64,000 nucleotides of DNA from Actinomycetota bacterium (GCA_003168255.1 PMSU01000159.1:1-64000), one strand, 5' to 3'. Shown: positions 25,542-34,619, numbered from the stretch's first letter. Numbers and translations are program-made. Notes: generated from the sequence alone by a model not told the origin.

Positions 25542-25835
25542 TTCATTCGTCTGCGAGCAAGAGCGTGCAGGAGGTTGCAGAACAGTAACCTTTGGCGTGA
25601 GATCCGGACATCACGGGCCTCCTGTCCAACTTCGCCCTGCTCGTCCCTTAGTGCGGCGATGCGCTGCTCCCGGCAAAAGCGCGCGTTAGGCTTGAATCAG
25701 TCCACTGGTTCGCGCGATGATGTCTGAAACGTTCATAATTCGCGCAAGAGTTGTCGACGCGTCGGCAGTCCGGGGCGGAGATGCCCGGGGAGATGGCCGT
25801 CGTGCGGGAGCGCGGGCTTCGGAGGCAAGGGCGAG
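25542..25835. promoter_or_regulatory. Divergent control region of the sugar island
   Basis: This gap separates the GH4 gene from the binding-protein gene. It contains TGAAACGTTCA (near 25726), an imperfect palindrome with an AACGTT core as in LacI-family operators, next to an A/T-rich stretch. No LacI gene is in the window. GGAGG occurs at 25820-25824, rather far upstream of the ATG at 25836. Confidence 0.35.
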
Positions 25836-27128
25836 ATGAGAACGCATCGGCTCAGCGTGGTACTCGGGTCCTCGCTGATTGCCCTCGGCCTGGTGGCTTG
25901 CGGCGCGGGGAGCGGCGGATCGGGCGGCAACGGCAAGTCGATCCAGATCTGGGAGGGGTACACGGCCGACGAGGCCAAGGCGTTCGCGCACCTGGTCAGC
26001 GAGTACGAGAAGCAGAACCCCGGCCAGACCGTCACCAGCCTGTACGTCGACAACGACGACTCGCTGACGAAGGTCCTCACCGCGGTGCGCGGCGGCAGCG
26101 TGCCCGACATCGCCTACCTGTACGGCTCGTGGGCGCCGAACGTGGCTCAGATCCCGCAGGTGGTGACCCTGAACAGCGTGGTGAAGCAGCCCAGCGTTAA
26201 CTGGAACGACTTCTGGGTGGGCGAGCGCGATGTCGCCACGGTCAACGGGCGGGTCATCGGCATTCCCGCGCTGGTTGACAACCTCGCCGTCGTCTACAAC
26301 AAGACGCTGTTTACCCAGGCCGGCCTACAGCTCCCCGGACCCGGCTGGACCTGGCCCCAGTTCGTGGCCGACGCCAAGAAGCTGACCGATACGGCCAAGA
26401 AGCAGTACGGCACCGCCTACGTGACCCCGGGCAACGAGGACACGGTGTGGCACTGGGAGGCGCTGCTCTGGGAGGCCGGCGGCAAGATCCTCAGTGCGGA
26501 CAACAAGAAGGCGGCCTTCGACTCCGCTGCCGGGCTGCGATCACTGACCACCCTGGCGAGCATGGCCGTTACCGATCACTCCATGTACCTGGACCCGACC
26601 GACTCGGCCTACGCCAACCTGTTCAACTCCGGCAAGATCGGGATGCTGGTGACGGGTCCGTGGGATCTCTCGTCGTTCCCGAGCGTGGACTACGGCGTGC
26701 AGATCATGCCGTCGTTCCCCGGCTCGGCTGGCGGTCACCAGACCATCTCGGGCCCGGACAACTGGGTGATCTTCAACAATGGCTCGGCCCGGACGGCCGC
26801 GGCCGAGAAGTTCCTGCTCTGGCTTACCGCCCCGGCTCAGGTGACGTACTTCTCGCTGCATACGGGTGATCTCCCGATCCGGGCATCGGTGGCCAACGCG
26901 ACCGGGTTCTACCAGTCGATGAACAAGGCCCTGCCTGGCGTGGGCACCTTCATCAACAACCTGGGCAATGTCCGCCAGGCCCGGCCGCAGATCCCCACCT
27001 ACCCCAAGATCTCCACGGTGCTCGGCAACATGGTCGTGTCCGTCCTGCTCGGCAAGAGCCAGCCCGCGGCCGCGCTGGCCAGTGCCGCGCAGCAGGTCAA
27101 CCAGATACTCGCCAACCCGAACCCGTGA
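25836..27128 (+). CDS. Sugar ABC transporter substrate-binding lipoprotein
   Basis: Extracellular binding protein of 430 aa from solute-binding family 1. A signal peptide ends in a lipobox (LGLVACGAG), then a Gly/Ser linker. The mature part begins SIQIWEGYTADEAKAFAHLV and contains PDIAYLYGSW and TDSAYANLFNSGKIGMLVTG, typical of oligosaccharide binders. It is the first gene of an importer operon with two permeases; no ATPase follows, so a shared MsiK-type ATPase elsewhere is expected. The stop is one base before the GTG of the next gene. Confidence 0.92.
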   Translation: MRTHRLSVVLGSSLIALGLVACGAGSGGSGGNGKSIQIWEGYTADEAKAFAHLVSEYEKQNPGQTVTSLYVDNDDSLTKVLTAVRGGSVPDIAYLYGSWAPNVAQIPQVVTLNSVVKQPSVNWNDFWVGERDVATVNGRVIGIPALVDNLAVVYNKTLFTQAGLQLPGPGWTWPQFVADAKKLTDTAKKQYGTAYVTPGNEDTVWHWEALLWEAGGKILSADNKKAAFDSAAGLRSLTTLASMAVTDHSMYLDPTDSAYANLFNSGKIGMLVTGPWDLSSFPSVDYGVQIMPSFPGSAGGHQTISGPDNWVIFNNGSARTAAAEKFLLWLTAPAQVTYFSLHTGDLPIRASVANATGFYQSMNKALPGVGTFINNLGNVRQARPQIPTYPKISTVLGNMVVSVLLGKSQPAAALASAAQQVNQILANPNP

Positions 27129-27129
27129 C

Positions 27130-28071
27130 GTGGCAGCGCCTACTGCGCCGGTTCGCCGCCGGCGCCTGAGCTCGGCGGCTGCCGCCCGGGCCCGGGTCGC
27201 CCGGTCAGAGCACTTCACCGGCTGGGCCTTCGTGACGCCGGGCGTCGTGATCATCCTGCTGTTCGGCGCGGTCCCGGTCATCTGGTCGGCGGTCATGTCG
27301 TTCCAGCAAAGCAACTTGCTGTCGCCGAGCACGCCCTATGTCGGGCTGCGCAACTACCGCGCCATGGTGCACGATCCGGTGGTCGCCCAGGCGGTCGGGC
27401 ACACGCTTGTCTACACGGCGCTGTTCGTTCCCGGCACGATGATCGCCGGCCTGTTCCTCGCGGTGGCGATGAACAGGAAGATCCGGTTCATCTCCTTCTA
27501 CCGGACCGCCGCCTACGCCACGATGGCGATTTCCACGATCAGCGAGGCGCTGGTCTTCATCTGGCTCTTCGACCCCTCCTACGGCGTGGTGAACTACCTG
27601 TTCAGCCTGGTGGGCGTCCCACAGCAACAGTTCCTCAACTCGCCGTCCGAGGCGCTCTACGTGATCGTCGTGATGACGATCTGGGGCTGGACCGGCTTCG
27701 CGGTGGTGATCTACCTCGCGGCGCTACAGGGGATCCCGCAGCCGCTCATCGACGCGGCGGCGACCGACGGGGCGACCCGCTGGCAGACGTTCCGGCGGGT
27801 GACGCTGCCGCTGCTCAGCCCGGCGTCGCTGTTCCTGGCCGTCTGGCTGACGATCAACGCGCTACAGCTGTTCGACGAGGTCTACCTGAGCACGCAGGGC
27901 GGCCCGCTCAACTCCACCAGCGTGCTTGTGTACTACCTCTACGAGCAGGCGTTCCAGAACTTCAACTTTGGCTACGCGTCCGCCATCGCCTACTTCCTGT
28001 TCCTCATCATCCTCGTGGTCACCGCGATCCAGTTCCGGGTCGGCCGACGCTTTACCTACTACCGGTCATGA
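27130..28071 (+). CDS. Sugar ABC transporter permease (MalF/UgpA type)
   Basis: Inner-membrane permease of about 313 aa. The start is set at a GTG at 27130, one base after the previous stop. Six transmembrane segments are seen, the first being GVVIILLFGAVPVIWSAVMS. The EAA loop that contacts the ATPase is EAA-like: DAAATDGATRWQTFRRVTLP. The Arg-rich N-terminus precedes the membrane part. It overlaps the next permease start as ATGA. Confidence 0.92.
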   Translation: MAAPTAPVRRRRLSSAAAARARVARSEHFTGWAFVTPGVVIILLFGAVPVIWSAVMSFQQSNLLSPSTPYVGLRNYRAMVHDPVVAQAVGHTLVYTALFVPGTMIAGLFLAVAMNRKIRFISFYRTAAYATMAISTISEALVFIWLFDPSYGVVNYLFSLVGVPQQQFLNSPSEALYVIVVMTIWGWTGFAVVIYLAALQGIPQPLIDAAATDGATRWQTFRRVTLPLLSPASLFLAVWLTINALQLFDEVYLSTQGGPLNSTSVLVYYLYEQAFQNFNFGYASAIAYFLFLIILVVTAIQFRVGRRFTYYRS

Positions 28072-28949
28072 GCGCGCAGACGCATGCGGGCGGCCGGAGC
28101 CGTCGCAGGTTCCGGCTTCCGTTCAGCGGGTGGCACCTGGTGCTGCTGCCGGCCAGCCTGGTGCTGATCTTCCCGTTCATCTGGCTGATCGTGACGTCCG
28201 TGGAGACGCCGGCCGAGGCGCTGCACTTCCCGCCGATCCTGACGCCGCATGTGCTCAGGTTCGCCAATTATCCCGATGCGCTGAACGCAGCGCCGTTCGG
28301 AAGATTCTTCATTAATAGCGCCGTCGTGGCGGTCGTTACCGTGCTGTGCAACCTGGTGTTCTGCTCGCTGGCCGGATACGCGTTCGCGCGGCTGCGGTTC
28401 CTCGGCCGGAGCGCGCTGTTCGTGGTGATCATGACCACGCTGATGGTGCCGTTCCAGGTGACGATGATCCCGCAGTTCATCATCACCAAGTGGCTCGGGG
28501 TCCACGTGCTCGCCGGGATCGGGATCAACCACATCGGCGCGCTCATCGTGCCGAACGCGGCCACCGCCTTCGGGGTCTTCTTCCTGCGGCAGTTCTTTCG
28601 GACGCTGCCGGTCGAGTACGAGGAATCGGCGCGGGTGGACGGGGCGAACCGGCTGACCGTGCTGTGGCGCATCGTCCTGCCGCTGTCGCTGCCGGCCCTC
28701 GCCACCCTGGCCGCGCTTACCTTCCTTGACTCGTGGAACAACTTCTTGTGGCCGCTCATCGCCATCGACTCCACGAGCCAGATGACGCTGCCGCTAGGCC
28801 TGGCCACGTTCCAGAGCGCACACTCCACCGACTGGACGCTGCTGATGGCGGGCAACGTGATGAGCCTGATCCCGATGCTGATCATCTTCTTCGGGGCTCA
28901 GCGGTACTTCATCAGGTCGGTGGCGGCGACGGGGCTCGCGGGTACCTGA
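28068..28949 (+). CDS. Sugar ABC transporter permease (MalG/UgpE type)
   Basis: Inner-membrane permease of 293 aa with six membrane spans and the EAA loop EESARVDGANRLTVLWRIVL. It pairs with the preceding permease to form the channel of a carbohydrate importer. Its 3' end overlaps the convergent aldolase gene by 38 bp, a compact arrangement that leaves no room for separate terminators. Confidence 0.92.
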   Translation: MSAQTHAGGRSRRRFRLPFSGWHLVLLPASLVLIFPFIWLIVTSVETPAEALHFPPILTPHVLRFANYPDALNAAPFGRFFINSAVVAVVTVLCNLVFCSLAGYAFARLRFLGRSALFVVIMTTLMVPFQVTMIPQFIITKWLGVHVLAGIGINHIGALIVPNAATAFGVFFLRQFFRTLPVEYEESARVDGANRLTVLWRIVLPLSLPALATLAALTFLDSWNNFLWPLIAIDSTSQMTLPLGLATFQSAHSTDWTLLMAGNVMSLIPMLIIFFGAQRYFIRSVAATGLAGT

Positions 28950-29778
28950 GGCTGAGCACGCCGAGCAGCCGGGTCACCTCGCCGGCGATCGCCTCCCGGC
29001 CTGCCGCGACATAGCGCCTCGGGTCGGCGGCCGCGGCGTCGCGGGCCAGGTACTCCCTGATCGCGGCGGTGAACACCTTGTTCAGCTGGGTGGCTATGTT
29101 GATCTTGGTGAGGCCGGCCCGCACCGCGGCGGCGAGCATCTCGTCGGGTACGCCGGACGACCCATGCAGGACGAGCGGGACGCTGACCGCGGCGTGAATC
29201 GCGGCGATCAGTTCCAGATCGAGCACGGCGTCGCGGGTGAGCATCGCGTGCGAGCTCCCGACCGCTACCGCCAGGGCGTCCACGCCGGTCGCGGCGGCAA
29301 AGTCGGCCGCCTCTTGCGGCCGGGTCCTGGCGTCGGGCGCGTGCACGCCATCCTTGCCGCTGACCTCGCCGATCTCGGCCTCTATCCAGATGCCGCGGTC
29401 GTGGCACCATGCGGCGATGCGAGCAGTCGCGCCCACGTTCTGCGCATAAGGAAGCATCGATGCGTCGTACATGACCGAGCCAAAGCCAAGCCGGTCGGCC
29501 TCGGCGACCAGATCTTCGCTGGTGGCGTGGTCCAGGTGGACGGCGACCGGCACGGTGGCGGACTGCGCGATCGCGACCGCCGCCTGCCCGATCGGCCGCA
29601 GCGCTCCGTGGTAGGCGATGCAGTTCTCGCTGATCTGAAGCACGACCGGGGCGCCGGCTGCCTCCGCGCCCGCGACGATCGCCTCGGCGTGCTCGATGCC
29701 GACAACGTTGAACGCGGCGGCGGCGTGACCCGCCGCGCTCGCCGGGCGCACGATCGCGCCCAGCCCGACGGCCGGCAT
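28912..29778 (-). CDS. Class II tagatose/fructose-bisphosphate aldolase (KbaY/GatY-like)
   Basis: Zinc-dependent aldolase of about 288 aa, start at ATG 29778 that overlaps the stop of the kinase gene (TGATG). Zinc and catalytic motifs are VAVHLDHATSEDL, the EIGEVSGKDG segment, VLHGSSGVPDE and TKINIATQLNK. It should cleave tagatose- or fructose-1,6-bisphosphate to DHAP and glyceraldehyde 3-phosphate. Translational coupling to a PfkB kinase and a SIS isomerase gene upstream supports the tagatose route. Confidence 0.88.
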   Translation of the reverse strand: MPAVGLGAIVRPASAAGHAAAAFNVVGIEHAEAIVAGAEAAGAPVVLQISENCIAYHGALRPIGQAAVAIAQSATVPVAVHLDHATSEDLVAEADRLGFGSVMYDASMLPYAQNVGATARIAAWCHDRGIWIEAEIGEVSGKDGVHAPDARTRPQEAADFAAATGVDALAVAVGSSHAMLTRDAVLDLELIAAIHAAVSVPLVLHGSSGVPDEMLAAAVRAGLTKINIATQLNKVFTAAIREYLARDAAAADPRRYVAAGREAIAGEVTRLLGVLSLRYPRAPSPPPT

Positions 29779-30740
29779 CAGCCGGCCCCAAGGCGGGTGA
29801 TCCTGGCCGTGGCCAGCGCGCGAGCGTAGTCGTCCGGGCAGAACTCCCCGGCCACCGGTGCCGCCGCGGCCGCGGTGCCGAGGGCTACCGCATGCCGCAG
29901 CCGTTCCGCCCAGGAGCGGCCGAGCACCAGCCGGTGGGCGAGCCCGGCTACCACCGCGTCGCCAGCGCCGGTCGGGTTTCCCGCTACCCGCCCCGGCTGC
30001 GTGGCCTGCCACACGCCATCGCCGGTAACCGCCAGCAGTCCGTAGGAGCCGAGTGACACCACGACCGCCTGAGCTCCGGCATCCCGCAGTTCGTAGGCAG
30101 CGGCCGCGACCATCGCCTGGGCGGCGCCGCTCACGGCGGCAAGCGGGCGGCCGACGGCCATGGAAAGCTCGGCGAGGTTGGGCTTGACGATGGCCGGCCT
30201 TGCCGCCACCCCCTCGATCAGCGCCTGACCGTCGGTGTCGAGCACCGCCGGCACGCCCGCGGCCGCCGCGATGCTGGTCAGCTCGGCGTAGCTGTCGGGC
30301 GGGAGTCCCGGCGGCAGGCTTCCGGACAGCACGACGGCCGCACACCGGCCAAGCTCGGTCTCATACCGAGTGCGAAACGGCGCGTATTCGGCCGGCGACA
30401 CGTGCGGTCCCGGCTCGTTGAACAGGGCCGTCTGACCTCGATGGGAATCGACGACCGCGAAGGTCCGCCGGGTCTCGCCGACGATCTCGGTGAATGCCGC
30501 CCGGACGCCAGTCTCGGCGAGCGCGGACCTGACCGCATCGCCGGTCCGGTCGCCGACCAGGCCGACAACGAGTACGTCGGCGCCGAGCGCGTGCAGCGTC
30601 CGGGCAACGTTGAGCCCTTTGCCGCCAGGGCGAGAGCTGACCGCGGCTGGCCGGTTCACGTCAGACCACTCGACGCGCGACACCTCATGAGTGATGTCGA
30701 GCGCCGGATTGAGCGAGACGACCAGGATCCGGCGGTTCAT
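29778..30740 (-). CDS. PfkB family hexose-1-/6-phosphate kinase (1-phosphofructokinase or tagatose-6-P kinase)
   Basis: Cytosolic kinase of 320 aa in the 1-phosphofructokinase subgroup. It has the start motif VVSLNPALDITHEV, the ATP/sugar signature RPGGKGLNVARTLHALG and the catalytic GNPTGAGDAVVAGLAH with its general-base Asp. Its gene is directly upstream of the aldolase and 22 bp downstream of the SIS gene. Tagatose-6-phosphate to tagatose-1,6-bisphosphate is the likely reaction in this context; fructose-1-phosphate is the alternative. Confidence 0.88.
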   Translation of the reverse strand: MNRRILVVSLNPALDITHEVSRVEWSDVNRPAAVSSRPGGKGLNVARTLHALGADVLVVGLVGDRTGDAVRSALAETGVRAAFTEIVGETRRTFAVVDSHRGQTALFNEPGPHVSPAEYAPFRTRYETELGRCAAVVLSGSLPPGLPPDSYAELTSIAAAAGVPAVLDTDGQALIEGVAARPAIVKPNLAELSMAVGRPLAAVSGAAQAMVAAAAYELRDAGAQAVVVSLGSYGLLAVTGDGVWQATQPGRVAGNPTGAGDAVVAGLAHRLVLGRSWAERLRHAVALGTAAAAAPVAGEFCPDDYARALATARITRLGAG

Positions 30741-30762
30741 CAGGACCTGGCGGGGGTGCAGG

Positions 30763-31710
30763 TCATGCCGGCCTGGCCTGGGCGAGGATCACCGACCGGG
30801 TCAGGTTCCTTGGCCGGTCGGGGTCAAGCCCGCGGGCCCGCGCGGCCGCGACGGCCAGCCGGTGCACCCGCACGAGTTCGGCCATAGGGTCAGTCTCGCA
30901 CTGCCAGGCGAGCCCGCCAGCGGCCGCTATCTCCCCGGCCAGTCGCTCAGGCGCCGGGCTGAACAGCCAGACGACGCTTTCCGGCCCGGTCACGGCGATG
31001 GGTCCGTGCCGGTACTCCATCGCCGGATAGGCCTCTGTCCACATCCCGGCCGCCTCTTTGAGCTTCAGCGCCGCCTCGCTGGCCAGGCCGCAGGTCCAGC
31101 CGGTGCCGAGGAAGGTGAACTGGCGGGCCGCGGTGAGCTGGGCTGCCAACGGCGCTGCCAGGACCTGGCGCGCCGCCTGCGCCACTGGTGCGATGTCCTG
31201 GCCGAGGTGGGCCCGGAGCAGGGCAAGCTCGGTGGTGGCGAACCTGGTCTGGACCACCGACTGCTCGTCGGCGAAGTCAAGCGCGATCACCGCCTGGGCG
31301 GCCGCCGCGATCGGGGTGTCACGGTCTGCCGTGATCGCGACGGTCGGGACATCGCGGCCGACCCGGGCAAGCAGATCGAGGATCTCGGTGGTGGTACCCG
31401 ACCTGGACAGCGTCAGGATCCGGTCGTACCGTCGGCCTGTCGGGAATTCGGAAGCGGCGAACGCGTCGGTCTCGCCCTGGCCCGACGCCTCGCGCGCGGC
31501 CGCGTAGGACTGCGCGATGAACCACGAGGTGCCGCAGCCGGTGACCGCGACCCGCTCGCCGCGGGCGGGCAGTACCCCGGCCAGTTCCGCCGCCAGCCCG
31601 GCCGCTCGCAGCCAGCAGTCGGGCTGGGTGGCCAGCTCAGACTCGATGCTGCTTCTGCTGTCGGCCTGCCTGGCGGTCCCGTCGTTCGCGTTCACCCCTG
31701 CGCACCTCAT
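30763..31710 (-). CDS. SIS-domain sugar isomerase/deaminase (AgaS-like)
   Basis: Protein of about 315 aa with two SIS domains. The first has VTGCGTSWFIAQSYAAARE and TLSRSGTTTEILD; the second has LGTGWTCGLASEAALKLKEA and PAMEYRHGPIAVTG. This matches AgaS, FrlB and the isomerase half of GlmS. It has no glutaminase domain, so it would deaminate or isomerise a 6-phospho-amino sugar. The start is set at ATG 31710 (MRCAGV); a longer open frame reads through a 21-bp tandem repeat coding GDTGPEP and is doubted. First gene of the minus-strand catabolic operon. Confidence 0.82.
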   Translation of the reverse strand: MRCAGVNANDGTARQADSRSSIESELATQPDCWLRAAGLAAELAGVLPARGERVAVTGCGTSWFIAQSYAAAREASGQGETDAFAASEFPTGRRYDRILTLSRSGTTTEILDLLARVGRDVPTVAITADRDTPIAAAAQAVIALDFADEQSVVQTRFATTELALLRAHLGQDIAPVAQAARQVLAAPLAAQLTAARQFTFLGTGWTCGLASEAALKLKEAAGMWTEAYPAMEYRHGPIAVTGPESVVWLFSPAPERLAGEIAAAGGLAWQCETDPMAELVRVHRLAVAAARARGLDPDRPRNLTRSVILAQARPA

Positions 31711-31795
31711 GTCTCCGGGTTCCGGCCCGGTGTCTCCGGGTTCCGGCCCGGTGTCTCCGGGTTCCGGCCCGGTGTCTCCGGGCCCGGGCCTGCCG
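31711..31795. repeat. 21-bp tandem repeat, three copies
   Basis: The unit GTGTCTCCGGGTTCCGGCCC plus one base is repeated three times, followed by a degenerate copy. It lies between the divergent promoters and the start of the SIS gene. Upstream extension of the SIS frame would read it as GDTGPEP repeats. Confidence 0.85.
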
Positions 31796-31814
31796 TCTCC
31801 AGAGCCTCGGCCGG

Positions 31815-31895
31815 TTCTTGCGTATGCTCGTTTATGCTTGGTATATAGCAGAAGCAATCGTATGTTAGCAGCTAGAATCGCGCATACGAAGCACC
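31815..31895. promoter_or_regulatory. A/T-rich divergent promoter with CGTATG half-sites
   Basis: The region is clearly richer in A+T than its surroundings. It has CGTATG at 31821, TTTATG at 31831, CGTATG at 31859 and the inverse CATACG at 31883. Placed between the SIS operon and the DeoR gene, these are candidate sites for the DeoR regulator. Confidence 0.45.
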
Positions 31896-32029
31896 CCATT
31901 GCTCACTGCGCGGAGGCCATGAGAAGCTACGTGCCCGGAGTAGCGGACCGGCAGCCTGCGGTAGCGATCCAGCTGGCCCGTCCGGTCTTCGTTCCAGGCA
32001 ACGGTGCAGGCACGAGTCAGGAGATGCCG

Positions 32030-32815
32030 GTGAGCCGCTACAGCCGCTGGAATGAGCTGCTTGAGCTGCTTGCAGCGGACGGGCAACTGCAGGTCGAGCG
32101 GGCGGCCCAGGTGCTTGGCGTCTCCGCGGCAACGGTCAGGCGGGACTTCGATGAGCTCGCCAGTCAGCAGATGCTCACCCGCATCCGGGGTGGCGCCGTT
32201 GCCCAAGGCGTCACCTACGACCTGCCGCTGCGGTACAAGACGGAGCGTCATCCCTCGGAGAAGCAGCGCATCGCCGTAGCGGCGGCTGGCCTCGTCCGGG
32301 CAGGCCAGATCGCCGGGCTCAACGGCGGCACCACCACTACCGAGGTGGCCAGGGCGCTGGCCACCCGCGCCGACCTGAACTCGGGCGCCGCATCGCCAGG
32401 GATCACCGTGGTCACCAACGCGCTCAACATCGCCACCGAGCTGGCGGTCCGCCAGCACATCAAGATCGTCGCTACCGGAGGCGTGGCCAGGCCGCAGTCC
32501 TACGAGCTCATCGGCCCGCTGGCCACCGGCGTGCTAGAGCAGGTGACCCTCGACATCGCGATCCTCGGTGTGGACGGGATTGACCCGGCGGCGGGCGCCA
32601 CCGCGCACCACGAGGGCGAGGCGAGCATCAACAGGCTGATGGCCGACCGCGCGGACCAGGTGGTGGTGGTGGCCGACAGCTCCAAGGTCGGCTGCCGCGC
32701 GTTCGCCAGGATCTGCGCTGCCGCGGAGGTCGACGTGCTGGTCACGGATGCCGGAATCGCTGCCGCCGATGCGGCCAGGTTCGCCGAGATCGGAACCCGG
32801 GTGATCACCGGCTAG
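32030..32815 (+). CDS. DeoR family repressor of the sugar operon (AgaR-like)
   Basis: Regulator of about 261 aa. The GTG at 32030 has AGGAG six bases upstream and is preferred over the ATG at 32024, which is too close to that site. The winged helix contains VERAAQVLGVSAATVRRDFD and the sensor domain has GLNGGTTTTEVARAL and ADSSKVGCRAFARI. It is divergent from the SIS-kinase-aldolase operon, the standard position for a local repressor relieved by a phosphorylated sugar. Regulation is inferred from position and from the half-sites in between. Confidence 0.88.
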   Translation: MSRYSRWNELLELLAADGQLQVERAAQVLGVSAATVRRDFDELASQQMLTRIRGGAVAQGVTYDLPLRYKTERHPSEKQRIAVAAAGLVRAGQIAGLNGGTTTTEVARALATRADLNSGAASPGITVVTNALNIATELAVRQHIKIVATGGVARPQSYELIGPLATGVLEQVTLDIAILGVDGIDPAAGATAHHEGEASINRLMADRADQVVVVADSSKVGCRAFARICAAAEVDVLVTDAGIAAADAARFAEIGTRVITG

Positions 32816-32994
32816 GCGAGGGGCTCACGTCGTCATCGGCTGAGGCCGTGCGCGTGGCTTCAGCGCAGAATTCGCATGCGCGTTGTTTACTGGTGATCAT
32901 AGTGTGGCGAATTTGACTATTTCCGAGCATGAAGGTGCGGTCTGGCTCGCGTCCGTGTGACACGGGCCCGCCGCGAGCGGAATGTGAGGCGCGG

Positions 32995-33972
32995 GTGGCG
33001 GATTACGGTTTGGCCCCGGCTGTCGATCTCGTCGTGGTGGGTGACTGCAATCCGGATGTGCTTGTGCTCGGTGACGACGTGACCCCCGCGTTCGGCCAGC
33101 AGGAGAAACTGGTCAGCAGCATGTCCCTGGTGATCGGCGGGTCGGCCGCGATAACCGCCGTGGCCGCGGCCCGGCTCGGGCTGCGGGTCGCTCTGGTTGC
33201 CGCTGTGGGGGACGACGCGGCTGGCCGGTTCATGCTGGGTCAGCTAGCAGGCGAGGGCGTTGACGTGACAGCGGTGGCTGTGCGGGCAGACGCTCCCACC
33301 GGAATGACGGTCGCCCTTTCCCGCGGCGATGACCGCGCCATCCTCACCGCCACCGGCGCCGTGGCGACTCTCACCGCGGCGGACGTGCCGACGGCGCTGC
33401 TCACCCGGGCGAGGCACCTGCATGTCAGCGCATACTTCCTGGTTGAACGCTCGCTCAGCCCTGGCCTGGCTGCCCTCTTCGGCACGGCACGCGCGGCCGG
33501 GAGCACCACATCCCTCGACACCAACTGGGATCCAGCCGAGAACTGGGGAGATGACCGGCTTCGCGCGGTGCTCGCCCAGACCGACCTACTTGTTCCCAAC
33601 GAGGCGGAGGCACTAGGGATCAGCGGTAAGGGCACGCTGGCCGAGGCGGTGGCGGCCCTCGGCTCGGCCGGGACCAGGCTAGTCGTCAAGCTGGGTTCCC
33701 GGGGCGCGCTGTGCGTCCTGGGAGGACGGCTGCATCGCGTGGGCGTGCCGCCGGTGCGCCCGGTTGATACGACGGGGGCCGGAGACTGCTTCAATGCCGG
33801 GCTGATTGCCGGGCTGCTGCGCGGATTGGCGCTGCCGGAGGCGGCCGCGCTCGGCTGTGCGGTCGGCGCGGCATCCACCCAGGCGGCCGGCGGAACAGGC
33901 AGCAGCCCGGATCTTGTCTCGGCCATGTCCCTGGCCAGGACGGCGACCATCCGCCCAGCCGACTCCGGCTAG
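32995..33972 (+). CDS. PfkB family carbohydrate kinase
   Basis: Ribokinase-type kinase of about 325 aa. The GTG at 32995 has GAGG upstream and gives a normal N-terminus (VADYGLAPAVDLVVVGD); an ATG at 32929 would add 22 non-conserved residues. The motifs VIGGSAAITAVAAARLG and VDTTGAGDCFNAGLIAGL are intact. It follows the DeoR gene by 179 bp. Substrate is not evident; a sugar released by the same catabolic island is likely. Confidence 0.85.
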   Translation: MADYGLAPAVDLVVVGDCNPDVLVLGDDVTPAFGQQEKLVSSMSLVIGGSAAITAVAAARLGLRVALVAAVGDDAAGRFMLGQLAGEGVDVTAVAVRADAPTGMTVALSRGDDRAILTATGAVATLTAADVPTALLTRARHLHVSAYFLVERSLSPGLAALFGTARAAGSTTSLDTNWDPAENWGDDRLRAVLAQTDLLVPNEAEALGISGKGTLAEAVAALGSAGTRLVVKLGSRGALCVLGGRLHRVGVPPVRPVDTTGAGDCFNAGLIAGLLRGLALPEAAALGCAVGAASTQAAGGTGSSPDLVSAMSLARTATIRPADSG

Positions 33973-34243
33973 AGATCCCTGGTCGGCGCTGGCGTTCGCT
34001 AGGGATGCGGGGGAGGGGTAAGGGAAGGGGACACTATGGGCCCCGCAGAGAAGTAAGCCGCAGGTTTCGTGATCGTCAGGTCGGGCCGGGGCGTCTGACA
34101 CGAGCTCAGCGCGTGGTCCGCCCGGGCGGGCCGCGCGCTGGTGAGCGCGCGGATGTAAGCCGGCGCGTGACCGTGCGGGGCGGTTCTGGCACGCCACCGC
34201 CTGGAGTTCTCGAACAGCCGGCGCCTACACCGGGGGGTGAGGT
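33973..34243. other. Intergenic region, no gene seen
   Basis: The 271 bases after the kinase gene include a short inverted repeat (ATCCCT and AGGGAT, about 33975 to 34006) that could be a weak terminator stem without a T-tract. Nothing else is recognised before the dispersed repeat begins. Confidence 0.4.
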
Positions 34244-34465
34244 GGCCCGGAGGCGCCTCCTTCCGCATCGTTTCCATGATCGATGTGGCAGAGCCCCCCA
34301 CCGGTGGTAGGTAACGCCACATCGATCTTCGGCGGCGCTACGGAAGACGTGGCTCACGGGGTCAGTGGTGCCGGTGTGACGGGAGTAATCCGGTCAGCAG
34401 GGCCCGCGGGGCACCCCACGATCGTCCGGGATCAAGAAACGACGGTTTATGCCACCACGTGTCCT
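34244..34465. repeat. Dispersed repeat, full copy B (about 214 bp)
   Basis: Matches copy A over its whole length, from GGCGCCTCCTTCCGC to ACGTGTCCT. It keeps the outer arms GATCGATGTGGC / GCCACATCGATC and the central CCACCGGTGG. Differences are scattered single bases. It lies between the PfkB gene and the convergent DUF1801 gene. Confidence 0.85.
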
Positions 34466-34490
34466 TTGCGTCGCGGCGGAGTATCACGAT

Positions 34491-34616
34491 CTATGTCACG
34501 GCGATGAAGGCGGCGGCGAGGAATATGAAGATGCCGGAGTTCCCAGAGATGCAGGCACGGGCGCCGACCACGTGCCCTGGGCCGCAGATCGCCGAATGCG
34601 GCGTAGCTCCCGCCAT
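34491..34616 (-). CDS. Possible 41-aa membrane peptide
   Basis: A short frame starting at ATG 34616, only 3 bases after the DUF1801 stop, encodes 41 aa and ends in a hydrophobic segment (GIFIFLAAAFIAVT) that could span the membrane. There is no strong ribosome site, so translation would depend on coupling. No family was recognised. Low confidence; it may be chance. Confidence 0.25.
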   Translation of the reverse strand: MAGATPHSAICGPGHVVGARACISGNSGIFIFLAAAFIAVT

Positions 34617-34619
34617 TGA

